Assembly (NCBI RefSeq): GCF_035481675.1
Contig: NZ_JAYJJW010000001.1
Coordinates: 372,001 to 436,000 of the forward strand
From: Alteriqipengyuania_B sp035481675
GTDB taxonomy: Bacteria; Pseudomonadota; Alphaproteobacteria; Sphingomonadales; Sphingomonadaceae
Direction: 5' to 3'
Length of the DNA: 64,000 nt
How positions within the stretch are numbered: position 1 is the stretch's first letter; the number at the start of each line of letters is the position of its first letter. The translations under genes were made by a program, and so were the position numbers. Below, piece after piece: positions 9,256 through 17,314 of this stretch. The notes under the pieces are model-generated. The model was not told the origin of the DNA. It saw only the letters and a list, made by a program, of their open reading frames with translations, and did not search any database.

Positions 9256-9352
9256 GAGCAGGGCGGGCTTCGCGCGAAATGCACCGAAAAAGGCCCCGCG
9301 CGGCCCTTGCGAATGGCTGCCCACGGGACTAGTGCGCCGGGGTAATCCGTGT

Positions 9353-9387
9353 GCGGGCGTTTTGCCCGCCGCAAGGCCGTGGCGGGC
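9353..9387 (+). promoter_or_regulatory. Alternative hairpins in the nuo leader
   Basis: The middle segment GCCCGCC (9364-9370) can pair with the upstream GCGGGC (9353-9358) or with the downstream GGCGGGC (9381-9387), but not both. This lies 27 bases before the nuoA start. No U-tract follows, so it is not a classic attenuator. A role in nuo expression is inference. Confidence 0.35.
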
Positions 9388-9413
9388 AACCGCCGCTTCA
9401 ACGAGAGAGCGCC

Positions 9414-9788
9414 GTGATCGACCTGCTCGAATACCTGCCCATCCTGATCTTCCTCGGCATCGCCGTGGTGCTGTCGTCGCTGTTCGTGTTCCTGCCGATG
9501 GGCGTCTCGCGCCTGACGGGCACGCACCAGCCGACAGCCGAGAAAGTTAGCGAGTACGAATGCGGCTTCCCGGCGTTCGAGGACTCGCGCAGCCGCTTCG
9601 ACGTGAAATTCTATCTCGTGGCAATTTCCTTCCTGCTTTTCGACCTGGAGGCCTCATTCCTTTTTCCGTGGGCGGTGAGCCTGGATTCGATCGGCTGGAC
9701 GGGTTGGGCAGGAATGATGATCTTCCTCGGCATTCTGGCCATCGGCCTGGCGTATGAATGGAAGATGGGCGCACTGGATTGGGACTGA
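9414..9788 (+). CDS. nuoA: NADH-quinone oxidoreductase subunit A
   Basis: NuoA is a small membrane subunit of respiratory complex I, at the junction of the peripheral and membrane arms. The 124-residue protein has three membrane helices and the family signature YECGFPAFEDSRSRFDVKFYLVAISFLLFDLE, of which YECG and FDLE are the hallmarks. The start is a GTG at 9414 with GAGAGA upstream; reading from an earlier in-frame ATG would add a non-homologous leader. It is the first gene of the operon, two bases before nuoB. Confidence 0.96.
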   Translation: MIDLLEYLPILIFLGIAVVLSSLFVFLPMGVSRLTGTHQPTAEKVSEYECGFPAFEDSRSRFDVKFYLVAISFLLFDLEASFLFPWAVSLDSIGWTGWAGMMIFLGILAIGLAYEWKMGALDWD

Positions 9789-9789
9789 C

Positions 9790-10407
9790 ATGAGTACGAC
9801 CGCCAACGATCCCGCCTTCATCGGCGAAACCTCCCTGAATCCGGCGCTTGACGGACAGCGTATGCGCGACGCGGCTGTGCCCGCCGCAAAGCCCGGCGAC
9901 GTCCGCCAGCCCGACGCGGACTATTTCAACGCCCTGCAGACAGAAGTGAACGACAAGGGTTTCCTCGTCACCAGCACCGAGGAACTGTTCCAGTGGGCGC
10001 GCACCGGCAGCCTGTGGTGGATGACCTTCGGTCTCGCCTGTTGCGCGGTGGAGATGATCCACGTCAACATGCCGCGTTACGACATGGAACGCTTCGGCGT
10101 CGCCCCGCGCGCGTCCCCACGCCAAAGCGACGTGATGATCGTGGCCGGCACGCTGTGCAACAAGATGGCCCCGGCGCTGCGCAAGGTCTACGACCAGATG
10201 TCGGAGCCGAAATACGTGATCAGCATGGGTAGCTGCGCTAACGGCGGCGGCTATTACCACTACAGCTATTCCGTGGTGCGCGGCTGCGACCGCATCGTGC
10301 CGGTCGACATCTACGTCCCCGGATGCCCGCCGACTGCCGAAGCGCTACTGTACGGCGTGATGCAGCTACAGCGTAAGATCCGCCGCATCGGGACGGTCGA
10401 GCGATGA
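9790..10407 (+). CDS. nuoB: NADH-quinone oxidoreductase subunit B
   Basis: NuoB holds Fe-S cluster N2, the last electron carrier before quinone. The 205-residue product shows the cluster cysteines in GLACCAVEM, SMGSCANGGG and VPGCPPTAEAL. The first about 45 residues are a less conserved extension. The start ATG at 9790 is just after the nuoA stop. The stop overlaps the next gene by ATGA, which suggests translational coupling. Confidence 0.97.
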   Translation: MSTTANDPAFIGETSLNPALDGQRMRDAAVPAAKPGDVRQPDADYFNALQTEVNDKGFLVTSTEELFQWARTGSLWWMTFGLACCAVEMIHVNMPRYDMERFGVAPRASPRQSDVMIVAGTLCNKMAPALRKVYDQMSEPKYVISMGSCANGGGYYHYSYSVVRGCDRIVPVDIYVPGCPPTAEALLYGVMQLQRKIRRIGTVER

Positions 10408-10895
10408 GCGCGCGCTTTCTTTTTCCCGCTCTCGCTCTGGCAGCACTGCCGTTGGGCGTGGCCAGTGCGGAAGTTCCGGCCGGGCCGGCCCATGTTTCGC
10501 CCGACGGATCGGTAACCGTGCAGATGCCCTGCGCAAACCCTCGCTCGATGGAACCGGAAGGGTTCCCATCCGAAGTGCTGGTCTGTTGGGAGAGCGAAGC
10601 GCTCTATCTTTACACCTTCCGGGTGGACCCAGACGGGGCCGGCGCGTTTGAACGGGTCCTGAGCGAAATGGCGGACAATGCGTTTACGCAGGTCGAGGAA
10701 GGCACGCTCGGCGGCAAACGCGTAGCGGTCGCCACTCAGGCGTCCGTTGACGGCGGCGGGATGGTCAGGGTGATCGAAATTGCGCCCGACACTGTGGCGT
10801 TTGCCGCGGTCGGCCGCCCGCAGCTTACATGGGCCTCCAATGATGACGCCCGTAAGGCATCTGCGTTTGTCAATTCATTGAAGGTTGTGGACTGA
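10404..10895 (+). CDS. Exported protein of unknown function between nuoB and nuoC
   Basis: I do not recognise this 163-residue protein. It starts with a signal peptide (hydrophobic to about residue 22, ending VASAEVP) and has two cysteines (MPCANP, VLVCWES) that could form a disulphide. The body looks like a mixed alpha/beta domain ending FVNSLKVVD. It overlaps nuoB by ATGA and touches nuoC by TGATG, so it is co-translated with complex I genes. Its placement suggests a link to complex I biogenesis or simple hitch-hiking; neither is shown. Confidence 0.75.
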   Translation: MSARFLFPALALAALPLGVASAEVPAGPAHVSPDGSVTVQMPCANPRSMEPEGFPSEVLVCWESEALYLYTFRVDPDGAGAFERVLSEMADNAFTQVEEGTLGGKRVAVATQASVDGGGMVRVIEIAPDTVAFAAVGRPQLTWASNDDARKASAFVNSLKVVD

Positions 10896-11764
10896 TGACC
10901 GTTCTTCATTCCGCACCCCGTCTCACCCGGATCGACGGGCTTGCCGGCACGCTGGGCGAGGCGCTGGGCGATCACCTGCTCGATACGCTGGAGGCTCACG
11001 GAGAGCTGGTGCTGACCGTCAGGCGCGAGAGCATCGCCGCCGCGCTGGAGATGCTGCGCGATCACCACGGCTACCAGCAGATGATGGAAATCGCCGGGGC
11101 CGACTATCCCGACCGCGACGAGCGGTTCGAGGTCGTCTACATGCTCCTCAGCCTCACGAAGAACAGTCGGATCATGGTCAAGGTCTCCACCGACGAGGCG
11201 AGCACCGTGCCCACGGTCACGCACCTGTGGCCCAACGCCGGCTGGCTGGAGCGTGAGGTGTTCGACCTTTACGGCGTGATCTTCGAAGGCAACCAGGACC
11301 TGCGCCGCATCCTCACGGACTATGGCTTCGAAGGCCATCCGTTCCGCAAGGACTTCCCGATGACCGGCTATACCGAGCTGCGCTATTCGGAAGAGGAAAA
11401 GCGGGTTGTCTACCAGCCGGTTGAGCTAGCGCAGGAAATGCGCACCTTCGACTTCCTCAGCCCGTGGGAAGGCGCCGATTACGTGCTGCCGGGCGATGAA
11501 AAGGCGATGCCGGCAGACGGCGGCGCGCCGGGCGAACCGCCGGTCAGCGAATCGAAGACCACCGAGAGCCCCAAGCAGACGGGTGCCGGCGCGAAAACGG
11601 ACGCAAAGGCCGCCGAACGCGTCAGCGCCGCTGCCCCGGCGGAAGAGGACAGCAGCGTAGAAACCGACGCGCCGAAGCCGACCGAGGACGAGCCGGGCCG
11701 GGCGGAGCGCGAAGGCAAGACGGCAGACACCAAGGCGGCGACCGAGCCGAAGGACGAGGACTGA
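10895..11764 (+). CDS. nuoC: NADH-quinone oxidoreductase subunit C with a long acidic tail
   Basis: NuoC is a peripheral-arm subunit of complex I. Residues 1-210 contain the family core, with the 30-kDa-subunit signature around EREVFDLYGVIFEGNQDLRRILTDYGFEGHPFRKDFP (EREVFDLYG and GHPFRKDFP are diagnostic). The protein is 289 residues. About 80 residues after the core are low-complexity, rich in Ala, Glu, Lys, Thr and Pro, and probably disordered. It abuts its neighbours through TGATG overlaps at both ends. Confidence 0.95.
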   Translation: MTVLHSAPRLTRIDGLAGTLGEALGDHLLDTLEAHGELVLTVRRESIAAALEMLRDHHGYQQMMEIAGADYPDRDERFEVVYMLLSLTKNSRIMVKVSTDEASTVPTVTHLWPNAGWLEREVFDLYGVIFEGNQDLRRILTDYGFEGHPFRKDFPMTGYTELRYSEEEKRVVYQPVELAQEMRTFDFLSPWEGADYVLPGDEKAMPADGGAPGEPPVSESKTTESPKQTGAGAKTDAKAAERVSAAAPAEEDSSVETDAPKPTEDEPGRAEREGKTADTKAATEPKDED

Positions 11765-12375
11765 TGGCCGCAAGGCATTTCCTTTTTCCGGCACTCGCGT
11801 TGCTCGCTCTTGCGGCGTGCGACGAAACGTCGCGGACCGATGCGGCAAGCTCGACCGAAGAATTCGCCAGCCGCGTCGGCGGCCCTGCGGCGGGGCCGGG
11901 CAAGCGCTTTACCGGCGGCGAGGCGTGGCTTCCCCGCGCGGCGGCTGCCGGCGCCCGCGCCGCGCCCGTGGGCCGCGCGGAGAATGATGCCGCGCCGAAG
12001 CTGCAGGTGATCGATTACGCCGCCCAGCCGGTCGATATCGGCCCGACACAGGGCGGCTGCGCGTTCTCGATCGAGGACCAGGTCATGCTGATCGCGGGCG
12101 CGCCCGATACGATGGACAGCGCCGGCCGCGGCGTCCTGCAACTGGGCGGCCAGCGTCGCTCCGTCGTGGGCGCGATGGCGGGCGGCCCGTCCTACATCGA
12201 AAGCGGCCCGACCATGGGCGACGGCACCTATATCGCGGAAGTCGTCCGCGAAGCCGGCGACCCGGTAGAAGGCGATGACGGTACTTTCCAGTGGAGCGCC
12301 ACGATGACGGTGCGCGAGGGGACGGACGGTCCGCTGCGCACCTATGGCCCCGGCAAATGGACATGCGGAACATGA
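11764..12375 (+). CDS. Lipoprotein of unknown function between nuoC and nuoD
   Basis: The 203-residue protein has a lipoprotein signal with lipobox LAAC (Cys near residue 19). A flexible Ala/Gly-rich linker and a small soluble domain follow, with two further cysteines (GGCAFS and the C-terminal WTCGT). I do not recognise the family. It starts at the nuoC stop (TGATG) and its own stop overlaps the nuoD start (ATGA). Being co-translated with nuoC and nuoD yet exported, it cannot be part of the cytoplasmic peripheral arm. Confidence 0.75.
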   Translation: MAARHFLFPALALLALAACDETSRTDAASSTEEFASRVGGPAAGPGKRFTGGEAWLPRAAAAGARAAPVGRAENDAAPKLQVIDYAAQPVDIGPTQGGCAFSIEDQVMLIAGAPDTMDSAGRGVLQLGGQRRSVVGAMAGGPSYIESGPTMGDGTYIAEVVREAGDPVEGDDGTFQWSATMTVREGTDGPLRTYGPGKWTCGT

Positions 12376-13589
12376 GTAGCGCAATTCAACTCGACCACTC
12401 GCCGACGACCGAAGGCGAGGAGATCACGAACTACACGATCAACTTCGGCCCGCAGCATCCCGCTGCGCACGGCGTGCTGCGCATGGTGATGGAGCTGGAC
12501 GGCGAAGTGATCGAGCGGGTCGATCCCCACGTCGGCCTGCTCCACCGTGGGACCGAGAAGCTGATCGAGCAGAAGACCTACCTGCAGGCGCTGCCCTATT
12601 TCGACCGGCTCGATTATTGCAGTCCGCTGGCGCAGGAATACAGCTACGTCCTCGCCATCGAAAAGCTGCTTAACGTCGAGGTGCCGGAGCGCGGGCAGTA
12701 CCTGCGCGTGCTGTTCGCCGAACTGACCCGCATCTGCAACCACATGCTCAACATCGGCGCGCACGTGATGGACGTGGGCGCGATGACGCCCAACCTGTGG
12801 GTTTTCGAGCTGCGCGAAGACTGCATGAACTTCTTCGAGCGGGCGAGCGGCGCGCGCATGCACAGCGCCTATTTCCGCCCCGGCGGCGTCCACCAGGATG
12901 TGCCGCTCAAGCTGCTGACCGACATCGGCGACTGGCTCGACAACCGCCTGCCGGAACTGTTCGGCGACGCGATGAGCTTGGTGCTCGACAACCGAATCTT
13001 CAAGCAGCGCAACGTCGATATCGCCGTGGTAAGCAAGGATGACGCGATCGCCTGGGGCTTCTCCGGCCCGATGATCCGCGCCGCCGGCGTGCCATGGGAC
13101 CTGCGCAAGTCGCAGCCTTACGACGTCTATGACCGCATGGAATTCGACATTCCGGTGGGCACGAATTCCGATTGCTACGACCGCTTCGTGGTCCGCGTGA
13201 AGGAAGTTTACGAAAGCGCGAAGATCATCAAGCAGTGCATCGCGCAGATGCCGGATGGCCCCGTCGCCAGCGCCGACCGCAAGGTCGTGCCGCCCAAGCG
13301 CGCGGAGATGAAGCAGTCGATGGAAGCGCTGATCCACCACTTCAAGCTGTATACGGAAGGCTTCCACGTGCCCGCGGGCGAAGTCTACGTGGCGACCGAA
13401 AGCCCCAAGGGCGAATTCGGCGTCTATCTCGTCAGCGACGGGACTAACAAACCCTATCGCTGCAAGATCCGTCCCACCGCCTTCAGCCACCTCCAGGCTA
13501 TGGATTTCATGTGCAAGGGCCACATGCTGCCCGACGCCACCGCCATCCTCGGCGCAATCGACGTGGTGTTCGGGGAGTGCGACCGGTGA
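12372..13589 (+). CDS. nuoD: NADH-quinone oxidoreductase subunit D
   Basis: NuoD (49-kDa subunit) forms the quinone-binding cavity with NuoB. The 405-residue product carries INFGPQHPAAHGVLR near residue 25, HVGLLHRGTEKLIE, and the C-terminal DFMCKGHMLPDATAILGAIDVVFGECDR block; these are strong family marks. The ATG at 12372 overlaps the previous stop. An ATG three codons earlier is possible. Confidence 0.97.
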   Translation: MSSAIQLDHSPTTEGEEITNYTINFGPQHPAAHGVLRMVMELDGEVIERVDPHVGLLHRGTEKLIEQKTYLQALPYFDRLDYCSPLAQEYSYVLAIEKLLNVEVPERGQYLRVLFAELTRICNHMLNIGAHVMDVGAMTPNLWVFELREDCMNFFERASGARMHSAYFRPGGVHQDVPLKLLTDIGDWLDNRLPELFGDAMSLVLDNRIFKQRNVDIAVVSKDDAIAWGFSGPMIRAAGVPWDLRKSQPYDVYDRMEFDIPVGTNSDCYDRFVVRVKEVYESAKIIKQCIAQMPDGPVASADRKVVPPKRAEMKQSMEALIHHFKLYTEGFHVPAGEVYVATESPKGEFGVYLVSDGTNKPYRCKIRPTAFSHLQAMDFMCKGHMLPDATAILGAIDVVFGECDR

Positions 13590-14089
13590 GACTGCTCACC
13601 CTGCCTGCCATGCTTGCGCTGGCCCTCGGCTCCGCGGCGTCGGCGCGGGAGGAAGCGCAACCGCTGGCTTCTGTCGATGCGAGTCTATCCGCGCAACAGC
13701 CGGACGACGAGCTCGCGAGGGCGCAGATCATCGCCGAGAGTTTCGTATTCAACCTTGCTCAAAATTGGCAAGTGTCAAAGTCATATCTCGCGCCCGACGC
13801 AATGATGTGTTTTTTCGATAATTGCATGAGCAATCAAACTTTCAGGGTCGACTTGGAAAACTGGTCCATAAGAAAATGCCAGTTAGACAGAATAGCTCCC
13901 GCACGTCGCGTTAGTTATAGTGATAGTGTTATTCTGGTGCGTGCTAGGTGGTATTGCGGTGTCAGAGCTGAGACCGATGTCGCCCATATCTATTTCGAAG
14001 AGGATCAAGTAGTATCCATCTATACCTTCAACCCCTCAGTGAAACTTATCAAAAATGATAAATTGAATACAGAAGCAGGTGCGAACTGA
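13586..14089 (+). CDS. AT-rich exported protein of unknown function between nuoD and nuoE
   Basis: The 167-residue product starts at a GTG overlapping the nuoD stop (GTGA) and has a signal peptide ending near ASA (residue 20). Cysteines occur at MMCFFDNCM, RKCQL and WYCGV. The family is unknown to me. By hand count, bases 13801-14090 are about 42% G+C, with one 60-base line at 35%, far below the flanking nuo genes, and many codons end in A or T. This suggests recent transfer or relaxed selection. The 3' end overlaps nuoE by one base (TGATG), so it is knitted into the operon. Confidence 0.7.
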   Translation: MRLLTLPAMLALALGSAASAREEAQPLASVDASLSAQQPDDELARAQIIAESFVFNLAQNWQVSKSYLAPDAMMCFFDNCMSNQTFRVDLENWSIRKCQLDRIAPARRVSYSDSVILVRARWYCGVRAETDVAHIYFEEDQVVSIYTFNPSVKLIKNDKLNTEAGAN

Positions 14090-14757
14090 TGGCTGACCGT
14101 ACCCCGCATCCCGATACGCCGGAACTGCGCGCGCAGTATGCCGACTGGGCTTTCGACGAGGAGCACAAGGCGAAGGCGGATCGCGCCATCGCGCGCTATC
14201 CCGAAGGGCGCCAGAAATCGGCCGTGATGCCGCTGCTCGACCTTGCCCAGCGGCAGGTCGGCAAGGAAACCGATACGCAGGGCTGGCTGCCGCTGCCGGT
14301 GATCGAATATGTCGCGGGCTACCTCGACATGCCGGTCATCCGCGTGCTGGAAGTCGCCACCTTCTATTTCATGTATAACCTCAAGCCGGTCGGCAAATTC
14401 CATGTCCAGGTGTGCGGCACCACGCCGTGCATGCTGCGCGGGAGCGACGCGATCATGGCGGCGTGCAAGGCGCGCGGCATGAAGAAGGGCGAGGTTTCGG
14501 AAGACGGTCTGTGGACGCTCACCGAGGTCGAATGCATGGGCAATTGCGCAACCGCGCCGATGGTCCAGATCAACGACGGCAACTACGAGGACCTGACGCC
14601 GGAGCGGCTCGACGCCGTGCTCGACGCGTTGGCCGCGGGCAAGCAGCCGAAGGAAGGCACGCAGGAGCCCGGTCGCCACACCAGCGAACCGAGCGGCGGC
14701 CCGACCACGCTCAAGGAAATGGTGGACGCCAATCACGATTACCGGGGCGAGTGGTGA
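14089..14757 (+). CDS. nuoE: NADH-quinone oxidoreductase subunit E
   Basis: NuoE is the thioredoxin-like 2Fe-2S (N1a) subunit of the NADH dehydrogenase module. In the 222-residue protein the cluster cysteines are in VCGTTPCMLRG near residue 107 and VECMGNCATAP near residue 148. A charged C-terminal extension of about 35 residues follows the core. It overlaps the preceding gene by one base and the following GTG start by four. Confidence 0.96.
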   Translation: MADRTPHPDTPELRAQYADWAFDEEHKAKADRAIARYPEGRQKSAVMPLLDLAQRQVGKETDTQGWLPLPVIEYVAGYLDMPVIRVLEVATFYFMYNLKPVGKFHVQVCGTTPCMLRGSDAIMAACKARGMKKGEVSEDGLWTLTEVECMGNCATAPMVQINDGNYEDLTPERLDAVLDALAAGKQPKEGTQEPGRHTSEPSGGPTTLKEMVDANHDYRGEW

Positions 14758-14927
14758 AGCCTGTCGCCACCTGGCTGATTTCCGCGCTCGGCTTCGGAGG
14801 GCTGGCGGTGGCGATGTTTGCCACCGGCAACACGCTGCTGGGCGCCGCCTTCTCGTTCCTCGCCGTGTCGATGCTGGCCGGTGCGGTCGGCAAGAACGCG
14901 CAAAAGGGCAAGGAGCCGCTGGGCTGA
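14754..14927 (+). CDS. Tiny two-helix membrane protein, first of three after nuoE
   Basis: A 57-residue frame starts with GTG overlapping the nuoE stop (GTGA). It has two hydrophobic segments, about residues 4-24 and 28-46, and a basic tail (KNAQKGKEP). No family is recognised. Tight overlaps on both sides, and a stop shared with the next start (TGATG), support translation. Confidence 0.6.
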   Translation: MKPVATWLISALGFGGLAVAMFATGNTLLGAAFSFLAVSMLAGAVGKNAQKGKEPLG

Positions 14928-15064
14928 TGACCATCACCACCATCATCGTCGCACTCGTGCTCGTCTTCATCGCCTGGAAGGTGCTGATGGGCCTCGTCAA
15001 ATTCGGCGTGATCGCCCTGATCGTGATCGCCGCAATCTATTTTCTCTCGCAGGGTGGCCTTTGA
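14927..15064 (+). CDS. Tiny membrane protein, second of three after nuoE
   Basis: A 45-residue frame is almost entirely hydrophobic, with two helices (TTIIVALVLVFIAW and GVIALIVIAAIYFL) split by a Lys-Gly turn. It begins and ends with TGATG overlaps. No homologous family is recognised. It could be a small complex I assembly or accessory peptide, but this is only position-based inference. Confidence 0.55.
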   Translation: MTITTIIVALVLVFIAWKVLMGLVKFGVIALIVIAAIYFLSQGGL

Positions 15065-15240
15065 TGATGTCGAAGGACGTCCTCAATTTCCTACCACTGG
15101 CCGGAATTTTCATCGGACTGGCAATTGCCTTCGCATTCGATCCAACGACGGAAAGGGTCGCTTGGTGGATTATCCCCGCCGGACTGCTCGGCGGGTATGC
15201 AATGAAGTTCGGGCTCAAGAGGTACTACGATGCTCGCTGA
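15064..15240 (+). CDS. Tiny membrane protein, third of three before nuoF
   Basis: A 58-residue frame has a first hydrophobic segment (FLPLAGIFIGLAIAFAF), a polar PTTERVAW turn, a second segment (IIPAGLLGGYAM) and a basic end. It begins MM, so either Met may be used. The last 11 bases overlap the nuoF start at 15230. The function is unknown. Confidence 0.55.
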   Translation: MMSKDVLNFLPLAGIFIGLAIAFAFDPTTERVAWWIIPAGLLGGYAMKFGLKRYYDAR

Positions 15241-16519
15241 TAAGGACCGCATTTTCACCAATCTCTACGGCTTCCAGGACTGGGGGCTGAAGGCGGCGCA
15301 GGCGCGCGGGGACTGGGACGATACCAAGGCGCTGATCGCGCGCGGGCAGGATTCGATCATCGACGAGATGAAGGCATCGGGCCTGCGCGGCCGGGGCGGG
15401 GCGGGCTTCCCCACCGGCATGAAATGGTCCTTCATGCCCAAGGAATCGAAGGACGGCCGGCCGAGCTTCCTGGTCATCAACGCCGATGAATCCGAACCCG
15501 GTTCGTGCAAGGACCGCGAGATCATCCGCCACGATCCGCACAAGCTGATCGAAGGCGCGCTGGTTGCGGGCTTCGCAATGCGCGCGCGCGCGGCCTACAT
15601 CTACATCCGCGGCGAGTATATCCGCGAGGCGGAGGTGCTGCAGGCCGCGATCGACGAGGCGTATGACGCCGGGCTGATCGGCAAGAACGCCGCCAAGTCC
15701 GGCTACGATTTCGATGTGTTCCTCCACCGCGGTGCCGGCGCCTATATCTGCGGCGAAGAGACTGCGATGATCGAGAGCTTGGAAGGCAAGAAGGGCCAGC
15801 CGCGCCTGAAGCCACCGTTCCCGGCCGGAGCGGGCCTCTATGGCTGCCCGACGACGGTCAACAACGTGGAGTCGATCGCGGTCGTCCCCACGATCCTGCG
15901 CCGCGGCGCCGCGTGGTTCAGCAGTTTCGGGCGCGAGAACAACAAGGGCACCAAGCTGTTCCAGATCAGCGGGCACGTGGAAAAGCCCTGCGTGGTCGAG
16001 GAAGCCATGAGCATTCCCTTCCGCGAGCTGATCGAAGCGCACTGCGGCGGCATCACCGGCGGGTGGGACAACCTCCTCGCCGTGATCCCGGGCGGTTCTT
16101 CCGTCCCGCTCGTGCCGGCAGAGCAGATCATGGACTGCCCGATGGATTTCGACGGGCTGAAGGAAGTCGGCAGCGGGCTCGGCACCGCGGCGGTGATCGT
16201 GATGGACAAGTCGACCGACATCGTCCGCGCGATTTCGCGCATCAGCTATTTCTACAAGCACGAAAGCTGCGGCCAGTGCACCCCGTGCCGCGAAGGCACC
16301 GGGTGGATGTGGCGCGTGATGGAACGCCTGCGCACAGGCGATGCGGCAATCGAGGAAATCGACATGCTGCACGAAGTGACCAAGCAGGTCGAAGGCCACA
16401 CGATTTGCGCGCTGGGCGATGCGGCGGCATGGCCGATCCAGGGCTTGATCCGTCACTTCCGTCCGGAACTGGAGCGACGCATCGCGGAAGCAGGCAACTA
16501 TGCCGAGGCTGCGGAATAA
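15230..16519 (+). CDS. nuoF: NADH-quinone oxidoreductase subunit F
   Basis: NuoF binds NADH, FMN and Fe-S cluster N3 and is the electron entry point of complex I. The 429-residue protein has GRGGAGFPTGMKW near residue 52 (NADH/FMN glycine-rich site), GAGAYICGEETAMIESLEG near residue 168, and the 4Fe-4S site ESCGQCTPCREG near residue 345 with its fourth Cys in TICALGD. Length is typical. It is preceded by three tiny membrane genes and followed by two exported paralogues. Confidence 0.97.
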   Translation: MLADKDRIFTNLYGFQDWGLKAAQARGDWDDTKALIARGQDSIIDEMKASGLRGRGGAGFPTGMKWSFMPKESKDGRPSFLVINADESEPGSCKDREIIRHDPHKLIEGALVAGFAMRARAAYIYIRGEYIREAEVLQAAIDEAYDAGLIGKNAAKSGYDFDVFLHRGAGAYICGEETAMIESLEGKKGQPRLKPPFPAGAGLYGCPTTVNNVESIAVVPTILRRGAAWFSSFGRENNKGTKLFQISGHVEKPCVVEEAMSIPFRELIEAHCGGITGGWDNLLAVIPGGSSVPLVPAEQIMDCPMDFDGLKEVGSGLGTAAVIVMDKSTDIVRAISRISYFYKHESCGQCTPCREGTGWMWRVMERLRTGDAAIEEIDMLHEVTKQVEGHTICALGDAAAWPIQGLIRHFRPELERRIAEAGNYAEAAE

Positions 16520-16581
16520 AGCTTGCGTTCAGGCGGACTTGTAAACATCCTGCGGTCACGATTTTCCAGGGGACCGTTCTG

Positions 16582-17253
16582 ATGACCAAATTCTTCCTTT
16601 CCGCCGCAGCCGTCGCTGCCGTTGCCATGCCGTCGATGGCGGCAGCCCAGCAGGCGCAGCCCAGCGCCGCCGACTTGCGACCGAACTCCGATTTCAAGCA
16701 GCAGTTCGAGGAGCGTCAGCTGTTTGCGCAGCCGGAGAAAGCAAGTACGGCCTATCTGGAATCGCAAAAGATCGCCCGCTGCCTGAATGGGCGCGGCGTG
16801 TCCGACGACATCATCGGCGGGGCACTTTCCGACGACGCGGACTATACGGCGCTCACGACTTCGCTGAAGGGTGACAGCCGCGCATGCCTGCGCGACACCA
16901 TGGGCGGGCTGCCGATGATGGTGTCGTCTTCGCTCGCCGAAGAACGCCTCAAGGACATGACCTTTGAAGATCGCGCGATAGAGATGGATATGTCCGTTGC
17001 GGAGCCGTTCTACACCCCGGCTGATGGCGTCGCGACCATCGATCACATCGGTCGCTGCATGGCTGTCTATTCGCCTGGCCTCACGAATAAGGTCTTCGCC
17101 ACCCGTCCGGGCAGCGATGCGGAGATGGACGCCTTGGCTTTGCTCTATCGCGTGACTTGGGAATGCGGTGTTTCGGAAGTGCCGGAAGGCGTGCCCACCG
17201 CGTTCCAGCGGGTGGCCTTGGCCCACGCGCTTTACGATTGGTCGCAGCTGTAA
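16582..17253 (+). CDS. Exported protein of unknown function, paralogue A
   Basis: The 223-residue product starts with a signal peptide (ending SMAAAQQ near residue 23). It has Cys residues in IARCLNGRG, RACLRD, IGRCMAVY and WECGV. The C-terminus, AFQRVALAHALYDWSQL, closely matches the end of the next gene (SLQRATLAFAAFDWAKRL), and both carry a mid-protein 'RC(L/M)' repeat. These are therefore tandem paralogues. The start is ATG at 16582 after CAGGGG. There is no recognised domain. It lies between nuoF and nuoG, about 60 bases after nuoF. Confidence 0.72.
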   Translation: MTKFFLSAAAVAAVAMPSMAAAQQAQPSAADLRPNSDFKQQFEERQLFAQPEKASTAYLESQKIARCLNGRGVSDDIIGGALSDDADYTALTTSLKGDSRACLRDTMGGLPMMVSSSLAEERLKDMTFEDRAIEMDMSVAEPFYTPADGVATIDHIGRCMAVYSPGLTNKVFATRPGSDAEMDALALLYRVTWECGVSEVPEGVPTAFQRVALAHALYDWSQL

Positions 17254-17314
17254 ATTCACACTTGGTTCATCGGTCGGCTCCCACGTTTTCGCTTTGAAAA
17301 CAGGGAGACGACTC

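Noticed and set aside
9307..9335. Possible nuo promoter (TTGCGA, 17 bases, TAGTGC)
   Set aside because: The spacing is good but the -10 matches only two consensus bases, so it is too weak to list.
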